Assembly (NCBI RefSeq): GCF_003298505.1
Contig: NZ_QNGB01000003.1
Location: 62,001-126,000, forward strand
Length of the DNA stretch: 64,000 bases
Direction of reading: 5' to 3'
DNA from: Roseovarius sp. TE539
GTDB lineage: Bacteria; Pseudomonadota; Alphaproteobacteria; Rhodobacterales; Rhodobacteraceae
Part shown: positions 37,340 through 47,427 of the stretch, in pieces
How positions within the stretch are numbered: the first letter of the stretch is position 1
How the letters are laid out: every line of letters begins with the position of its first letter
The notes under the pieces: model-generated
What the model saw: only the letters and a program-made list of their open reading frames with translations
The model's database searches: none
Told to the model about the DNA's origin: nothing
Made by a program: the position numbers and the translations under genes

Positions 37340-39859
37340 CTACTTGCGCGCCGTCGCCTTCTTTGCCGGTGCCTTGCGCCCCTTGCCCTTCTTTGCTGCC
37401 TTCTCGTCGATCAGGGCAACTGCCATGTCCATGGTCACGTCCGCGGGTTCGGTGCCCTTGGGCAGCGTGGCATTGATCTTGTCCCACTTGACATAGGGCC
37501 CGTAGCGGCCGTCCATGACATTGACCGGACCGCCATTGTCAGGATGCTCGCCCAGTTCCTTTAGCGGCTTTGCCGCAGCCCCCCGTCCCTTGCCGCGGCT
37601 GGCAGCCTTCTTGGCAAGTTCCTCGACCGCGCGGTTCATGCCGATCGTCCAGGCCTCATCAACCTCCTTGAGATTGGCGTAAAGCCGGCCATGCTTGACG
37701 TAAGGCCCGTAACGGCCGATGCCGGCCTCGATCGGTTCGCCATCCTCGGGGTGGTGTCCGATTTCGCGCGGAAGACTCAGCAGCATGAGCGCCTTTTCAA
37801 GATCCATGTCCTCGGGTTTCCACCCCTTGGGCAGGGAGGCGCGCGGCGGCTTCTTGTTTTCCTCGGTTGCCTCGCCGCGCTGCACATAGGGGCCAAAACG
37901 CCCCGAACGCAGGCTGATCTCGTCGCCCTGATCCTCGCCAAGCACACGATCGCCGGCCTGATCGGCATCCCCGCCGATCGGGCGTGTATAGCGGCATTCG
38001 GGGTAATTGCCGCAGCCCACGAAGCCGCCGGTACGGGACGTCTTGAGGTGCAGCCGCCCTTCGCCACAGAGCGGGCAGATACGCGGATCGCCGCCATCCT
38101 CGCGCGGCGGATAAAGCTGATCGCTGAGCGCCTCATCCAGAACGTCGAGGACTTCCGTGATCCTCAAATCGCTCGTCTCGGCAATGGCGGCCGAGAAATC
38201 ACGCCAGAAATTGTTCAGGACTTCCTTGTAATCAGCGTCTCCCGCGCTGACCCTGTCAAGTTCCTCCTCCAGGTTGGCGGTAAATTCGTAGCCCACGTAT
38301 TTGCGGAAGAAATTGAGCAGGAAGACCGTCACGATCCGGCCCTTGTCCTCGGGGATCAGGCGATTGCCTTCCTTGCGGACGTATTCACGGTCCTGGATCG
38401 TGGTGACGATGCTGGCATATGTTGACGGACGGCCAATCCCGAGTTCCTCCATCCGCTTGACCAAAGTCGCCTCGGTGTAGCGCGGCGGCGGCTGGGTGAA
38501 ATGCTGTTCCGGCGTCACCTCGCGTTTCTCGGCCGGTTCGCCTTCGGCGATCTGGGGCAGGCGATTGTCGTCATCGTCCACGACCGTGTCGTCACGGCCT
38601 TCTTCATAAATGCGCAGGAACCCGTCGAAAAGCACCACCTGCCCGGTCGCGCGCAGGCCGACCTGCCGGTCGGCGCTGTTGATCTGCACCGTGGTGCGTT
38701 CAAGTCGCGCGGCCTCCATCTGGCAAGCCAGGGTGCGTTTCCAGATCAGATCATAAAGCTTGCGCTGATCGGCGTCTGTGGTCCTGATCGCGGCGGCATC
38801 GCGGGTCATCTCGGTGGGACGGATGCATTCATGCGCTTCCTGCGCATTCTTGGCCTTGTTCTTGTACATGCGCGGGGATTTGGGCACGTACTCGGCGCCG
38901 AAACGGTCGCGGATGGCATCACGCGCTGCATGTACGGCCTCTGGCGCCATGTCGATTCCGTCGGTCCGCATGTACGTGATGTAACCCGCCTCGTAGAGCC
39001 GTTGTGCCGCGCTCATCGCCTGACGGGCGCCCATTCCGAACTTGCGCGATGCCTCCTGCTGGAGGGTCGAGGTCATGAAGGGCGCGGACGGATTCCGGGT
39101 GCCCGGCTTGGCCTCGACAGAGGTGACCGACAGGTCGCGACTCCGGATCGCCTGCACGGCCATTTCCGCGCTGGTGCCATTCTCGATGTCGTACTTGTCA
39201 AGCTTTTTGCCCGCCAGGGTGACCAGACGGGCGTCGAATTCCTGTCCCCTCGGGGTGGAAAGGCGGGCCTTGACCGACCAGTACTCGCGGGGTTTGAACG
39301 CTTCGATCTCCATCTCGCGCTCGACGATGAGCCGCAGGCAGACCGATTGCACCCGCCCCGCGGACTTGGCCCCGGGCAGCTTGCGCCACAGGACCGGGCT
39401 GAGGTTGAACCCGACGAGATAGTCGAGTGCCCGGCGGGCCAGATAGGCCTCGACAAGATCCTCGTCGATCCCGCGCGGGTTGGCCATCGCTTCGGTGACC
39501 GCCGACTTGGTGATGGCGTTGAAGACAACCCGGCTGACCGGCGTGTCCTTCTTGATCGCCCGGCGCTTGCGCAGCGCCTCTTCAAGGTGCCAGCTGATTG
39601 CCTCGCCTTCGCGGTCCGGGTCGGTTGCGAGGATCAGTTCGGGGTCGGACTGGAGCGCGTCGGCGATCGCCTTGACATGTTTGCGACTGTCTGTCCCGAC
39701 CTCCCATTTCATGTCGAAGCCGGCTTCGGGGTCAACGGATCCGTCCTTCGGCGGAAGATCCCGGACGTGCCCGTAAGACGCCAGTACCGTGTAATCGGAC
39801 CCAAGATATTTGTTTATTGTCTTTGCCTTGGCTGGCGATTCGACAACGACGACCGGCAT
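37340..39859 (-). CDS. topA: DNA topoisomerase I
   Basis: An 839-residue type IA topoisomerase that relaxes negative supercoils. The Toprim domain is at the N-terminus (VVVVESPAKAKTINKYLG, residues 3-20), the active-site Tyr is Tyr296 in YITYMRTDG, and a zinc ribbon CPLCGEGRLHL...GCGNYPEC and several GPYVKHG/GRYGPY C-terminal repeats follow, ending in a Lys/Ala-rich basic tail (KKGKGRKAPAKKATARK). ATG at 39859 is chosen because homology starts at MPVVVVE. Upstream dprA is on the same strand, as in many alphaproteobacteria. Confidence 0.98.
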   Translation of the reverse strand: MPVVVVESPAKAKTINKYLGSDYTVLASYGHVRDLPPKDGSVDPEAGFDMKWEVGTDSRKHVKAIADALQSDPELILATDPDREGEAISWHLEEALRKRRAIKKDTPVSRVVFNAITKSAVTEAMANPRGIDEDLVEAYLARRALDYLVGFNLSPVLWRKLPGAKSAGRVQSVCLRLIVEREMEIEAFKPREYWSVKARLSTPRGQEFDARLVTLAGKKLDKYDIENGTSAEMAVQAIRSRDLSVTSVEAKPGTRNPSAPFMTSTLQQEASRKFGMGARQAMSAAQRLYEAGYITYMRTDGIDMAPEAVHAARDAIRDRFGAEYVPKSPRMYKNKAKNAQEAHECIRPTEMTRDAAAIRTTDADQRKLYDLIWKRTLACQMEAARLERTTVQINSADRQVGLRATGQVVLFDGFLRIYEEGRDDTVVDDDDNRLPQIAEGEPAEKREVTPEQHFTQPPPRYTEATLVKRMEELGIGRPSTYASIVTTIQDREYVRKEGNRLIPEDKGRIVTVFLLNFFRKYVGYEFTANLEEELDRVSAGDADYKEVLNNFWRDFSAAIAETSDLRITEVLDVLDEALSDQLYPPREDGGDPRICPLCGEGRLHLKTSRTGGFVGCGNYPECRYTRPIGGDADQAGDRVLGEDQGDEISLRSGRFGPYVQRGEATEENKKPPRASLPKGWKPEDMDLEKALMLLSLPREIGHHPEDGEPIEAGIGRYGPYVKHGRLYANLKEVDEAWTIGMNRAVEELAKKAASRGKGRGAAAKPLKELGEHPDNGGPVNVMDGRYGPYVKWDKINATLPKGTEPADVTMDMAVALIDEKAAKKGKGRKAPAKKATARK

Positions 39860-39988
39860 GAAAATTCCTTTCGACTCACCACGATATCCGTGGCGGCGGA
39901 CCATGTGGTGCCGGGGCCGTGAATGTCAATGCAGCGCAACTCGGCGGCTTCATGTCACGATGCCGGGTGATCCGGGCTCACTCAGGCT

Positions 39989-41179
39989 TCACTTCGAGCG
40001 CGATAATAGCCCACCGGGTTGGCGGTGGACGCGCCCCTCGAGCTCGAGCTCCAGAAGGGCCGGTGCAACCCTGTGCGCGGACGCCGAGAGATCGCGGATG
40101 AGCTGATCCTCGGCCAATGGAGACGGACCAAGCCGGTCGAGGATGCGGCGGTGCAGTTCCGCGGTTTCACGCAGGCTGCGGGTTTCCGGTGGGGCGTTGG
40201 CCTGGGGCGGCGCCGGGCACGCGGGGCGTTGAGGTATTGCACCGGAATCGCATGGTGCTTTGGTGGCGTGATCCCGCGGTGCCGCGGTCTCGAGCGTTTC
40301 CAGTACGTCATTGGCGCTGCGCACCAGCAGGGCACCGTCACGGATCAGCATGTTGCACCCGGCGGCGCGGGCATCGAATGGATGACCGGGCACCGCCAGC
40401 ACCTCGCGGCCCTGATCCAGCGCCGTGCGCGCGGTGATCAGGCTGCCGGATTTCGCCGCCGCCTCCACGACAACCACGGCAAGTGCCATGCCGCTGATGA
40501 TCCGGTTGCGGCGCGGGAAATGACGTGCCTGAGGCGTGAGTCCCATCGGCTGCTCGGAAATTCTAAGGCCGCCGCGGTCGCAGATGTCGTTGGCCAGACG
40601 TGCGTTTTCCGCCGGGTACAGCACGTCAACACCACCTGCCATCACCGCGACGGTGCCGTTTTCGAGCGCCGCCAGATGTGCCGCGGTGTCGATGCCGCGG
40701 GCCAGGCCGGAAACGATGACCTTTCCCGCCTCTCCCAGTTCGGCAGACAGCGCGCGCGCCATCCGGGTGCCCAGAGAGGACGCGTTGCGCGCCCCGACGA
40801 GCGCGATCGCCGGACGCGGGCAAATTTCGGCTTCACCCACTGCCCAGAGAAGCGGCGGCGGATCGGAAATCCCGCGGAGGGCGATCGGGTAATCAGGGTC
40901 AGGCAGGCAAATCATGCGTGCCCCGGCCTTTTTCGCCGCGTCCATTTCCGCCCTCGCGGCGGCGTCGGTTGAGGGATGGTAATCCTTGACGCCGGCGTTC
41001 CGGGCGATCGCGGGCAGCGCGTCCAGCGCGGCCGGTGCGCTGCCGTGTTCGGCCATCAGACGGTAGAAGGTGGCCGGCCCGACCCGGCGGGAGCGCAACA
41101 GACGAAGCCACGAAGCCCGATCATCTTCCGTGGTGGGTGGGAGTAGGGGGTGAGTGGAAGGATGACTATCCACGGTCAA
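39989..41179 (-). CDS. dprA: DNA-processing protein DprA
   Basis: A 396-residue DprA/Smf protein that loads RecA on incoming single-stranded DNA. An N-terminal SAM-like helical region (SWLRLLRSRRVGPATFYRLM) precedes the Rossmann domain with ALVGARNASSLGTRMA, VSGLARGIDTAAH and GGVDVLYPAEN; a C-terminal winged-helix DML1-like domain closes it. The start is uncertain: TTG at 41179 has ggcggag 6 bases upstream; GTG at 41173 is the alternative. The same frame stays open to about 41602 but that part has no homology and looks non-coding. It is followed by topA. Confidence 0.92.
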   Translation of the reverse strand: MTVDSHPSTHPLLPPTTEDDRASWLRLLRSRRVGPATFYRLMAEHGSAPAALDALPAIARNAGVKDYHPSTDAAARAEMDAAKKAGARMICLPDPDYPIALRGISDPPPLLWAVGEAEICPRPAIALVGARNASSLGTRMARALSAELGEAGKVIVSGLARGIDTAAHLAALENGTVAVMAGGVDVLYPAENARLANDICDRGGLRISEQPMGLTPQARHFPRRNRIISGMALAVVVVEAAAKSGSLITARTALDQGREVLAVPGHPFDARAAGCNMLIRDGALLVRSANDVLETLETAAPRDHATKAPCDSGAIPQRPACPAPPQANAPPETRSLRETAELHRRILDRLGPSPLAEDQLIRDLSASAHRVAPALLELELEGRVHRQPGGLLSRSK

Positions 41180-41529
41180 CGCGACTCCGCCTGATTGCAG
41201 GACCAGTGATAGAGGCGAGTGGTTAATGGCGCGTAAATCAGGTTTCTTTTCGCAAAAAACATCCGCAAAGCATTGAACTGATGGCAGAAAATTTATCACA
41301 GATTGCCCGCGGGGTACCACAGCGCGGGTTTCTTCGTTTCCGTCCGGGTCGGATGCCGATACTCCTCCCGCGGCTTCCGGACCGGTTGCGGATCGTTTGA
41401 AGCCGGCTTTCGATCCTTTCCCGCCCACGCGTTTTCTGTTCGCCCGCACCGCGGTCGGGTCCGGGGAAAGTCCCCGCTCTTGTGCGACGGCCATGACCCG
41501 GCCATTCATCCCGGACAGGGCCGCTGCTG
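41180..41529. other. 350-base gap between dprA and tldD
   Basis: No gene seen. The dprA reading frame happens to stay open across it, but composition and lack of family resemblance argue against coding. The part nearest dprA (about 41220-41305) is AT-richer (ttttcgcaaaaaac, aaaatttatcacag) and is the likely dprA promoter zone. A 6-bp inverted repeat (cccgcg / cgcggg, 41308-41330) is present. Confidence 0.5.
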
Positions 41530-42951
41530 TCAGGCTGCGGAACCGCCCACCGTCAGCCCGCCGATCATCACGGTGGGTTGCCCCACGCCGACCGGCACCC
41601 ATTGCCCGTCCTTGCCGCAGTTGCCCATACCGGGATCAAGGGCCATGTCATTACCGAGCCCGCGGATTTTCTGCAGCGCGGTGGCGCCATCACCGATCAG
41701 GGTGGCACCCTTGACCGGGGCGCCGACCTTGCCGTCCTGCACACGATACGCCTCCGTGCAGGAGAAGACGAACTTGCCGTTGGTGATATCCACCTGGCCG
41801 CCGCCGAAGCCCACAGCGTAAATCCCGTCGTCCAGATCGGCGAGGATATCGCCCGGATCACTCTCTCCCCCCAGCATGAGGGTGTTGGTCATCCGCGGCA
41901 TCGGCAGGTGGGCGTAGCTTTCGCGCCGGCCGTTGCCTGTTACCCCGACGCCCATCAGCCGGGCATTCTGGCGGTCCTGCATGAAGCCGGTGAGGATGCC
42001 GTCTTCGATCAGCACGTTGCGGCGCGAGGGCGTCCCCTCGTCATCCACTGTGATCGAGCCGCGCCTGTCCGGTATCGTGCCGTCATCCACCACCGTGACA
42101 CCGGGCGCTGCGATGCGGCTGCCCATCAGGCCGGCGAAGGCCGACGTGCCCTTGCGGTTGAAATCGCCTTCCAGCCCATGACCCACCGCCTCGTGCAACA
42201 GTATGCCGGGCCATCCGGGGCCAAGCACCACGTCCATCACACCGGCCGGGGCATCCTCGGCCGAGAGGTTGACGCGCGCTATGCGCAACGCCTCGCGGGT
42301 CTTTTCCCGCCAGTCCTCCGCGGCAATCAACCCCCCCAGGCCCACGCGCCCGCCGCCGCCGGCGGTGCCGGATTCACGGCGCCCGTTCTCTTCGACGATG
42401 ACCGACACGTTGAGGCGCACCATCGGGCGGCTGTCGGAAACCTGGGTGCCGTCGGGGCGAAGGATCACGACCTCCTGATGGGAGGCGGAGATGGTGGCCG
42501 AAACCTGCACGACACGCGGATCGAGGCCGCGGCCGAACGCGTCGATCTCGCGCAGGGTGTCGATCTTCACGGGCAGGGACGCCCCGGCAATCGGATCGGC
42601 ATCGGTGTAGAGCCGGCGGTTCGTCGACACCGGTGGCGGGGCGAGCACGCCGCCGCCGGCGCCCACGGCAAGCCTAGCCGTTTCGACAGCGCGGCCCAAA
42701 GCCGGTTCGGAGATCTCGGAGGTATGGGCATATCCCGACACCTCGCCATGCACGGCGCGCAGGCCGAAGCCCTCGGAAGCATCGTAGCTGGCCGTTTTCA
42801 ACCGTCCGTCGTCAAAGACGAGGGCCTCCGACCGGCGCCGTTCGAGGAAGAGTTCACCGTCATCGGCGCCGTCAGTCGCCTCTCGCAGGTGGCGCAGAGC
42901 CGCGTCACGGTCAAGCGAGGTTTCGAAGGGTGCAAAGCCGTCATCGGGCAT
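41530..42951 (-). CDS. tldD: Metalloprotease TldD
   Basis: A 473-residue TldD, which with TldE (PmbA) forms a zinc metalloprotease that trims unfolded peptides such as CcdA antitoxin or microcin precursors. The zinc motif HExxxH is HEAVGH at residues 253-258, within GILLHEAVGHGLEGDF. The C-terminal segment PGMGNCGKDGQWVPVGVGQP is typical of TldD. TldE is not encoded nearby, as is common. It is divergent from coxB, sharing a 193-base intergenic region with an FNR-type palindrome. Confidence 0.96.
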   Translation of the reverse strand: MPDDGFAPFETSLDRDAALRHLREATDGADDGELFLERRRSEALVFDDGRLKTASYDASEGFGLRAVHGEVSGYAHTSEISEPALGRAVETARLAVGAGGGVLAPPPVSTNRRLYTDADPIAGASLPVKIDTLREIDAFGRGLDPRVVQVSATISASHQEVVILRPDGTQVSDSRPMVRLNVSVIVEENGRRESGTAGGGGRVGLGGLIAAEDWREKTREALRIARVNLSAEDAPAGVMDVVLGPGWPGILLHEAVGHGLEGDFNRKGTSAFAGLMGSRIAAPGVTVVDDGTIPDRRGSITVDDEGTPSRRNVLIEDGILTGFMQDRQNARLMGVGVTGNGRRESYAHLPMPRMTNTLMLGGESDPGDILADLDDGIYAVGFGGGQVDITNGKFVFSCTEAYRVQDGKVGAPVKGATLIGDGATALQKIRGLGNDMALDPGMGNCGKDGQWVPVGVGQPTVMIGGLTVGGSAA

Positions 42952-42981
42952 CCGTGCTCCAGTTCTTCAGGGGGCGGCAAT

Positions 42982-42995
42982 TTGATCTGAGTCAA
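42982..42995 (+). promoter_or_regulatory. FNR/FnrL-type palindrome between tldD and coxB
   Basis: ttgatctgagtcaa is a 14-base inverted repeat that fits TTGAT-N4-ATCAA with one mismatch in the right half. FnrL in Rhodobacter regulates respiratory and photosynthetic genes under low oxygen through such sites. It lies in the tldD-coxB divergent region, 149 bases before the coxB ATG and 30 bases upstream of the tldD ATG, so it could serve either gene. Confidence 0.55.
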
Positions 42996-43144
42996 AAAAA
43001 GCGTCCGTTTGCCGCAATGGTCTTTCTTGTCTGCCGGATCAGAATATGGTTTCTAACGACGACGAAACAACGGGATTGTACCACGGTAGGGGTCGATCCC
43101 TTATGCCGACGACAATGACCCGCTTCAACCGATCAGGATGCATC

Positions 43145-44029
43145 ATGCGACTATTCTCTTCCCTGACGGCCCTGATGGCCGCCGTTTCCGCCCTTCCAGC
43201 GCAGGCGCAGGAGGGGCTCGAGATCATCGGCAAGCCGGAACAGGGCGCAATGGGCTTTCAGCCCGCTGCGACCGAGCTGGCGCGCGATCTGCAATGGCTC
43301 GATGGTCTGATCCTGGTGATCATCACCGCCATCGTGATATTTGTCTGCGCACTGCTCGTGATCGTGATGGTGCGCTACAACCGCAGGGCAAATCCGAATT
43401 CGGCCAGCTTCACGCACAACTCGCCGATCGAAGTGGCGTGGACGGTTGTTCCGATCGTGATCCTGGTGTTCATCGGGGCGTTTTCGTTGCCGGTGCTGTT
43501 CAAGCAGCAGGAGATTCCCGAAGGTGACGTCAACATCAAGGTGACCGGCTACCAGTGGTACTGGGGGTATGAGTACACCGACCACGATTTCGGTTTCGAA
43601 AGTTTCATGATCGGGGAGGGCAAGGTCCTCAACGACGAGGTCGCGGCGGAACTGGAAGCGGCGGGCTACACCGAGGATGAATTCCTGCTGGCCACTGACA
43701 CTGCGGTGGTGGTGCCTGTCGGCAAGACGGTCGTGATGCGGGTGACCGGCGCCGACGTGATCCATTCCTGGACCATTCCGGCCTTCGGCGTGAAGCAGGA
43801 TGCGGTGCCGGGCCGCCTGGCCGAGCTCTGGTTCGAGGCCGAGAAGGAAGGCGTCTATTTCGGTCAGTGCAGCGAGCTTTGCGGCAAGGACCACGCCTAC
43901 ATGCCGATCACCGTCAAGGTGGTGAGCCAGGAGGAATACGATCTCTGGCTCAAGGGAGCGGTGGAGGAGTATGCCGGCGACCCGTCGAGCCTGCCTGACC
44001 GTGTCCGGCGCATGGCGGCGGTCGAGTGA
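43145..44029 (+). CDS. coxB: Cytochrome c oxidase subunit II
   Basis: A 294-residue subunit II of the aa3-type oxidase. Signal peptide (residues 1-22, ending AQAQ), two membrane helices (about 45-72 and 92-115), and a periplasmic CuA domain with the motif CSELCGKDH at Cys242-Cys246-His250 plus Met253. CuA accepts electrons from cytochrome c. ATG at 43145 is used because the signal peptide begins there; the frame is open 33 codons further upstream. Downstream ctaB-ctaG-coxC show it belongs to the conserved Rhodobacterales oxidase assembly run. Confidence 0.98.
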   Translation: MRLFSSLTALMAAVSALPAQAQEGLEIIGKPEQGAMGFQPAATELARDLQWLDGLILVIITAIVIFVCALLVIVMVRYNRRANPNSASFTHNSPIEVAWTVVPIVILVFIGAFSLPVLFKQQEIPEGDVNIKVTGYQWYWGYEYTDHDFGFESFMIGEGKVLNDEVAAELEAAGYTEDEFLLATDTAVVVPVGKTVVMRVTGADVIHSWTIPAFGVKQDAVPGRLAELWFEAEKEGVYFGQCSELCGKDHAYMPITVKVVSQEEYDLWLKGAVEEYAGDPSSLPDRVRRMAAVE

Positions 44030-44124
44030 CATGATGACGCGGGCGTGTGGGCGTGACGGCCCCATGCACCGACACTGAGGCGTTGAAGGATGCGGGCGGT
44101 CACGTGCCCGCCCGGAGGTTCGGA

Positions 44125-45069
44125 ATGAGCGACGCGAGCATGAATACCTCTGCCCCGGCCCAGACCGGTGATGCGGGCTTCGCCGATTTCTTCGCCCTGC
44201 TCAAGCCACGGGTGATGACGCTGGTGGTGTTCACCGCTCTGGCTGGGCTGATCGCGGCGCCCGGGGGTATCCATCCCGTCGTGGGCTTTGCAGCGATCCT
44301 GTTCATCGCCGTCGGTGGTGGCGCGTCGGGGGCGCTCAACATGTGGTGGGATGCCGACATCGACGGGATAATGAAACGTACCCGGCGCCGCCCGGTACCG
44401 GCCGGACGGATCGGTCCTGATGAAGCGTTCGGGTTCGGGATGGCGCTGGCCGGGTTCTCGGTGGTCATGCTGGGGCTTGCGACCAATCTTCTGGCCGCCG
44501 GACTGCTGGCCTTCACGATTTTCTTTTACGTGGTCATCTACTCCATGTGGCTCAAGCGGAGCACGCCGCAAAACATAGTCATCGGTGGCGCCGCCGGTGC
44601 CTTTCCGCCGATGATCGGCTGGGCGGCGGTGACCGGTGGTGTCGCGATGGAATCGGTTCTGATGTTCGCCCTGATCTTCATGTGGACACCGCCGCATTTC
44701 TGGGCACTCGCCCTGTTCATGAAGTCCGATTATGACGACGCGGGCGTGCCGATGCTGACGGTGACCCACGGCCGTCGTTCAACCCGGGCGCATGTACTGG
44801 TCTACACGCTGCTCCTGGCACCGGTGGCCCTCGGTCTCGGGGTGACTGCCATAGGCGGGCCGGTATACATGGCGGTGGCTGTCATCCTGAACGCGATGTT
44901 CCTCAAGGGCGCGTGGACCGTGTGGCGACGCAACGAGGAAATTGCGGAGGGCGACGGTTACCGCGCCGAGAAGAAACTTTTCGGCCTGTCGCTCTATTAT
45001 CTCTTTGCCCATTTCGGCGCGATCATGCTTGAGGCGGCATTGGCACCGTTCGGGCTGGGAGGCTGGTGA
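44125..45069 (+). CDS. ctaB: Protoheme IX farnesyltransferase (heme O synthase)
   Basis: A 314-residue UbiA-family prenyltransferase with about nine membrane helices. It adds the farnesyl group to heme b, the first step to heme A for the aa3 oxidase. Signature segments: [17 protein letters not shown], the substrate-binding [19 protein letters not shown] and [15 protein letters not shown] at 44125 has ggaggt 7 bases upstream. Its TGA overlaps the following small gene's ATG by one base (tgATG). Confidence 0.98.
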   Translation: MSDASMNTSAPAQTGDAGFADFFALLKPRVMTLVVFTALAGLIAAPGGIHPVVGFAAILFIAVGGGASGALNMWWDADIDGIMKRTRRRPVPAGRIGPDEAFGFGMALAGFSVVMLGLATNLLAAGLLAFTIFFYVVIYSMWLKRSTPQNIVIGGAAGAFPPMIGWAAVTGGVAMESVLMFALIFMWTPPHFWALALFMKSDYDDAGVPMLTVTHGRRSTRAHVLVYTLLLAPVALGLGVTAIGGPVYMAVAVILNAMFLKGAWTVWRRNEEIAEGDGYRAEKKLFGLSLYYLFAHFGAIMLEAALAPFGLGGW

Positions 45070-45233
45070 TGGCACTTAGCCGGCAGCATGAGATCCACAA
45101 GCGCCGTTTCAGCCGCAACCTGGGGCTTGGGCTGGTGCTTGCCGGGTTTGTCGGGCTGATCTTCGGGCTGACGGTGGCCAAGGTCGGCACTGACGGCTTC
45201 AACGTCCAGAGCGAAAGCGGAGTGGATGACTGA
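45069..45233 (+). CDS. Small one-helix protein of the oxidase operon (54 aa)
   Basis: A 54-residue protein, too short for many gene callers: a basic N-terminus ([17 protein letters not shown]) and one membrane helix ([20 protein letters not shown], residues about 18-37) with a polar acidic tail. Start and stop both overlap neighbours by one base (ctaB TGA/ATG; TGA/ATG of ctaG), so it is translationally coupled. A small protein at this place in the ctaB-ctaG interval is a known feature of Rhodobacterales oxidase operons, sometimes named CoxF; I cannot verify the name here. A role in oxidase assembly is inferred from position. Confidence 0.85.
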   Translation: MALSRQHEIHKRRFSRNLGLGLVLAGFVGLIFGLTVAKVGTDGFNVQSESGVDD

Positions 45234-45814
45234 TGGCACAGAACGCGAATACCAAAACGGTGACACGGCTGGTCGGCGTCGTCCTGCTGATGGGTGGGCT
45301 GGCGTGGGCCTCGGTTCCGTTCTACGACTGGTTCTGCAGGGTGACGGGGTTCGGCGGAGAGCCGGGCGTGGCCACCGCGGGCTCCGATGAGATCCTTGAC
45401 CGGACTATGAAGATCCGGTTCGATGCCTCCAAGGAACGTGACATGCCCTGGGAGTTCAAACCCGTCGAACGCGAGATGGTCGTGCGCATCGGCGAGACAG
45501 GGCTGGCCTTCTACGAGGCTTACAACCCCACTGACAAGCCGGTGGCGGGCAGTGCGAGTTACAATGTCACTCCGTACGAGGCTGGCGGTTTCTTTACCAA
45601 GATTGACTGTTTCTGCTTCGAAGAACAGATCCTGCAACCGGGCGAACGGGTCGAAATGCCCGTGACATTCTATGTCGATCCCGAGATTGTCGAGGACCGC
45701 GACGCCAAGTACACGCGCCGCATCACCCTTTCCTACACCTTCCACGAAATAGACCTGCCCGAAACGCAGGCAGCCCTTGACCGGAAGGGCGAAACCGGGA
45801 CAAACGTGAACTGA
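45233..45814 (+). CDS. ctaG: Cytochrome c oxidase assembly protein CtaG (Cox11)
   Basis: A 193-residue Cox11-family copper chaperone for CuB of subunit I. It has one N-terminal membrane anchor (residues about 10-30) and a periplasmic beta domain with the copper-binding motif CFCFEEQ ([15 protein letters not shown]), plus [14 protein letters not shown] near the N-terminus. Length matches. Its start overlaps the stop of the small upstream gene, and coxC follows after 25 bases. Confidence 0.97.
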   Translation: MAQNANTKTVTRLVGVVLLMGGLAWASVPFYDWFCRVTGFGGEPGVATAGSDEILDRTMKIRFDASKERDMPWEFKPVEREMVVRIGETGLAFYEAYNPTDKPVAGSASYNVTPYEAGGFFTKIDCFCFEEQILQPGERVEMPVTFYVDPEIVEDRDAKYTRRITLSYTFHEIDLPETQAALDRKGETGTNVN

Positions 45815-45839
45815 GCCTTCCAGCGAGGGAATACCGAAG

Positions 45840-46640
45840 ATGGCACATGAGAAAAACCACGATTATCACATTCTGAACCCTTCGGTCTGGCCATTCATCG
45901 GGGCCGTGGCAGGGTTTGTCATGCTCTTCGGGGCCGTGCTGATGTTCCACGGCAACGGCCCGTGGATGTTCCTGGCCGGCTTGGTGGGCGTGCTTTACGT
46001 GATGTTCGGCTGGTGGGCCGATGTGGTGGCGGAAAGCCAGGAAGGCGATCACACCCCGGTGGTGAGGATTGGCCTGCGCTACGGCTTCATCATGTTCATC
46101 ATGTCGGAGGTGATGTTCTTTGCCGCGTGGTTCTGGAGTTTCTTCAAGCACGCGATGTACCCGATGGGGCCCATGTCACCGATCAAGGACGGCCAGTGGC
46201 CGCCGGCGGGGATCGAGACGTTTGATCCCTGGCACCTGCCGCTCATCAACACGCTGATCCTGCTTTGCTCGGGCGCTGCCGCCACGTGGGCGCACCATGC
46301 TCTGGTGCATGAAAACAACCGCGAAGACATGAAATGGGGACTGATCCTGGCGATCGCTTTGGGTGCGTTGTTCACGGTTTTCCAGATCTACGAGTATACC
46401 CACGCGGGGTTCGGATTCTCCGGCAATATTTACGGCGCCAATTTTTTCATGGCGACGGGATTCCACGGTGCGCATGTGATCATCGGAACGATATTCCTGT
46501 TCGTTTGCCTGATACGGCTGATGCGCGGTCATTTCACTCCGGAACGGCATGTCGGGTTCGAGGCCGCCGCGTGGTACTGGCATTTCGTCGACGTGGTCTG
46601 GCTTTTCCTTTTCGCCGCGATCTACATCTGGGGCGCCTGA
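45840..46640 (+). CDS. coxC: Cytochrome c oxidase subunit III
   Basis: A 266-residue subunit III with seven membrane helices. Typical segments are [13 protein letters not shown] at the N-terminus, [18 protein letters not shown], and [17 protein letters not shown] with the C-terminal [15 protein letters not shown] signature. It stabilises the aa3 core enzyme. Start ATG at 45840. Intact and of normal length; SURF1 follows after 100 bases. Confidence 0.98.
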   Translation: MAHEKNHDYHILNPSVWPFIGAVAGFVMLFGAVLMFHGNGPWMFLAGLVGVLYVMFGWWADVVAESQEGDHTPVVRIGLRYGFIMFIMSEVMFFAAWFWSFFKHAMYPMGPMSPIKDGQWPPAGIETFDPWHLPLINTLILLCSGAAATWAHHALVHENNREDMKWGLILAIALGALFTVFQIYEYTHAGFGFSGNIYGANFFMATGFHGAHVIIGTIFLFVCLIRLMRGHFTPERHVGFEAAAWYWHFVDVVWLFLFAAIYIWGA

Positions 46641-46740
46641 AGGCATTTCGAAATCAGCCGCCTCCGTCGGGAGCGTTTCGGCCAAGAAGACGACAGGATG
46701 CGGGGGGCTGCCTTCCGCATCTTTGCTTCAAGGGGATAAC

Positions 46741-47427
46741 ATGCGAGCGAGGATTGTGGCGCCGGTAATCTTCGGACTTGCGGGGGCGGCCGTCCTGATC
46801 GCACTTGGTGTCTGGCAGATGCAGCGGCTGGCGTGGAAAGAGGGTGTGCTCGCCGATATCGAGACCCGCATCGCCGCTGATCCGGTGGCCCTGCCGGAAA
46901 CGCTCGATCCCGAGGCCGACAAGTACCTGCCGGTGACGGTGACCGGACGGTTCGGTGACGGTGCCCTGCGGGTGCTTGTCAGCCGCAAGCGGATCGGTGC
47001 GGGCTACCGTGTGATTTCGCCGCTGGACACCGGGGATCGGGTCATCCTGGTCGACCGTGGCTTCGTGAAGGTGGCGCGCGAGATACCCTCACCGCCCGAT
47101 AAGCCGGTTACCGTGATCGGGAATCTGCACTGGCCCGACGATCGCAACGCGTCCACCCCGGAAAATGACATCTCCGAAAACACCTGGTTCGCGCGCGATC
47201 TTCCGGAGATGGCACAGGTGCTGGGCGCACGCCCCGTCCTATTGGTCGCGCGGGAATTGTCGTATTCCGGCGCCCCGGTGACGCCTTTGCCGGTCGACAC
47301 CCGCGGCATTCCGAACGATCACCTTGAATACGCGATAACCTGGTTTTCACTGGCCGCGATCTGGCTGGCGATGACCTTCTATCTCATTGTGCGGATGCGC
47401 CGTGGCGCGAAGGACGGACCGACATGA
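46741..47427 (+). CDS. SURF1 family oxidase assembly protein
   Basis: A 228-residue SURF1 homologue that helps insert heme A into subunit I. Two membrane helices flank a periplasmic domain: residues about 7-24 and about 198-218, with the SURF1 patterns ALGVWQMQRLAWKEGVL near the start and RGIPNDHLEYAITWFSLAAI at the end. ATG at 46741 follows ggggat. The stop overlaps the thrC start by 4 bases (ATGA), tying thrC to the oxidase operon as in other Rhodobacterales. Confidence 0.95.
   Translation: MRARIVAPVIFGLAGAAVLIALGVWQMQRLAWKEGVLADIETRIAADPVALPETLDPEADKYLPVTVTGRFGDGALRVLVSRKRIGAGYRVISPLDTGDRVILVDRGFVKVAREIPSPPDKPVTVIGNLHWPDDRNASTPENDISENTWFARDLPEMAQVLGARPVLLVARELSYSGAPVTPLPVDTRGIPNDHLEYAITWFSLAAIWLAMTFYLIVRMRRGAKDGPT

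Noticed and set aside
41180-41602. In-frame upstream extension of dprA
   Set aside because: The frame is open, but the added 140 residues resemble no DprA and the composition is not coding-like; DprA of normal length starts at 41173-41179.
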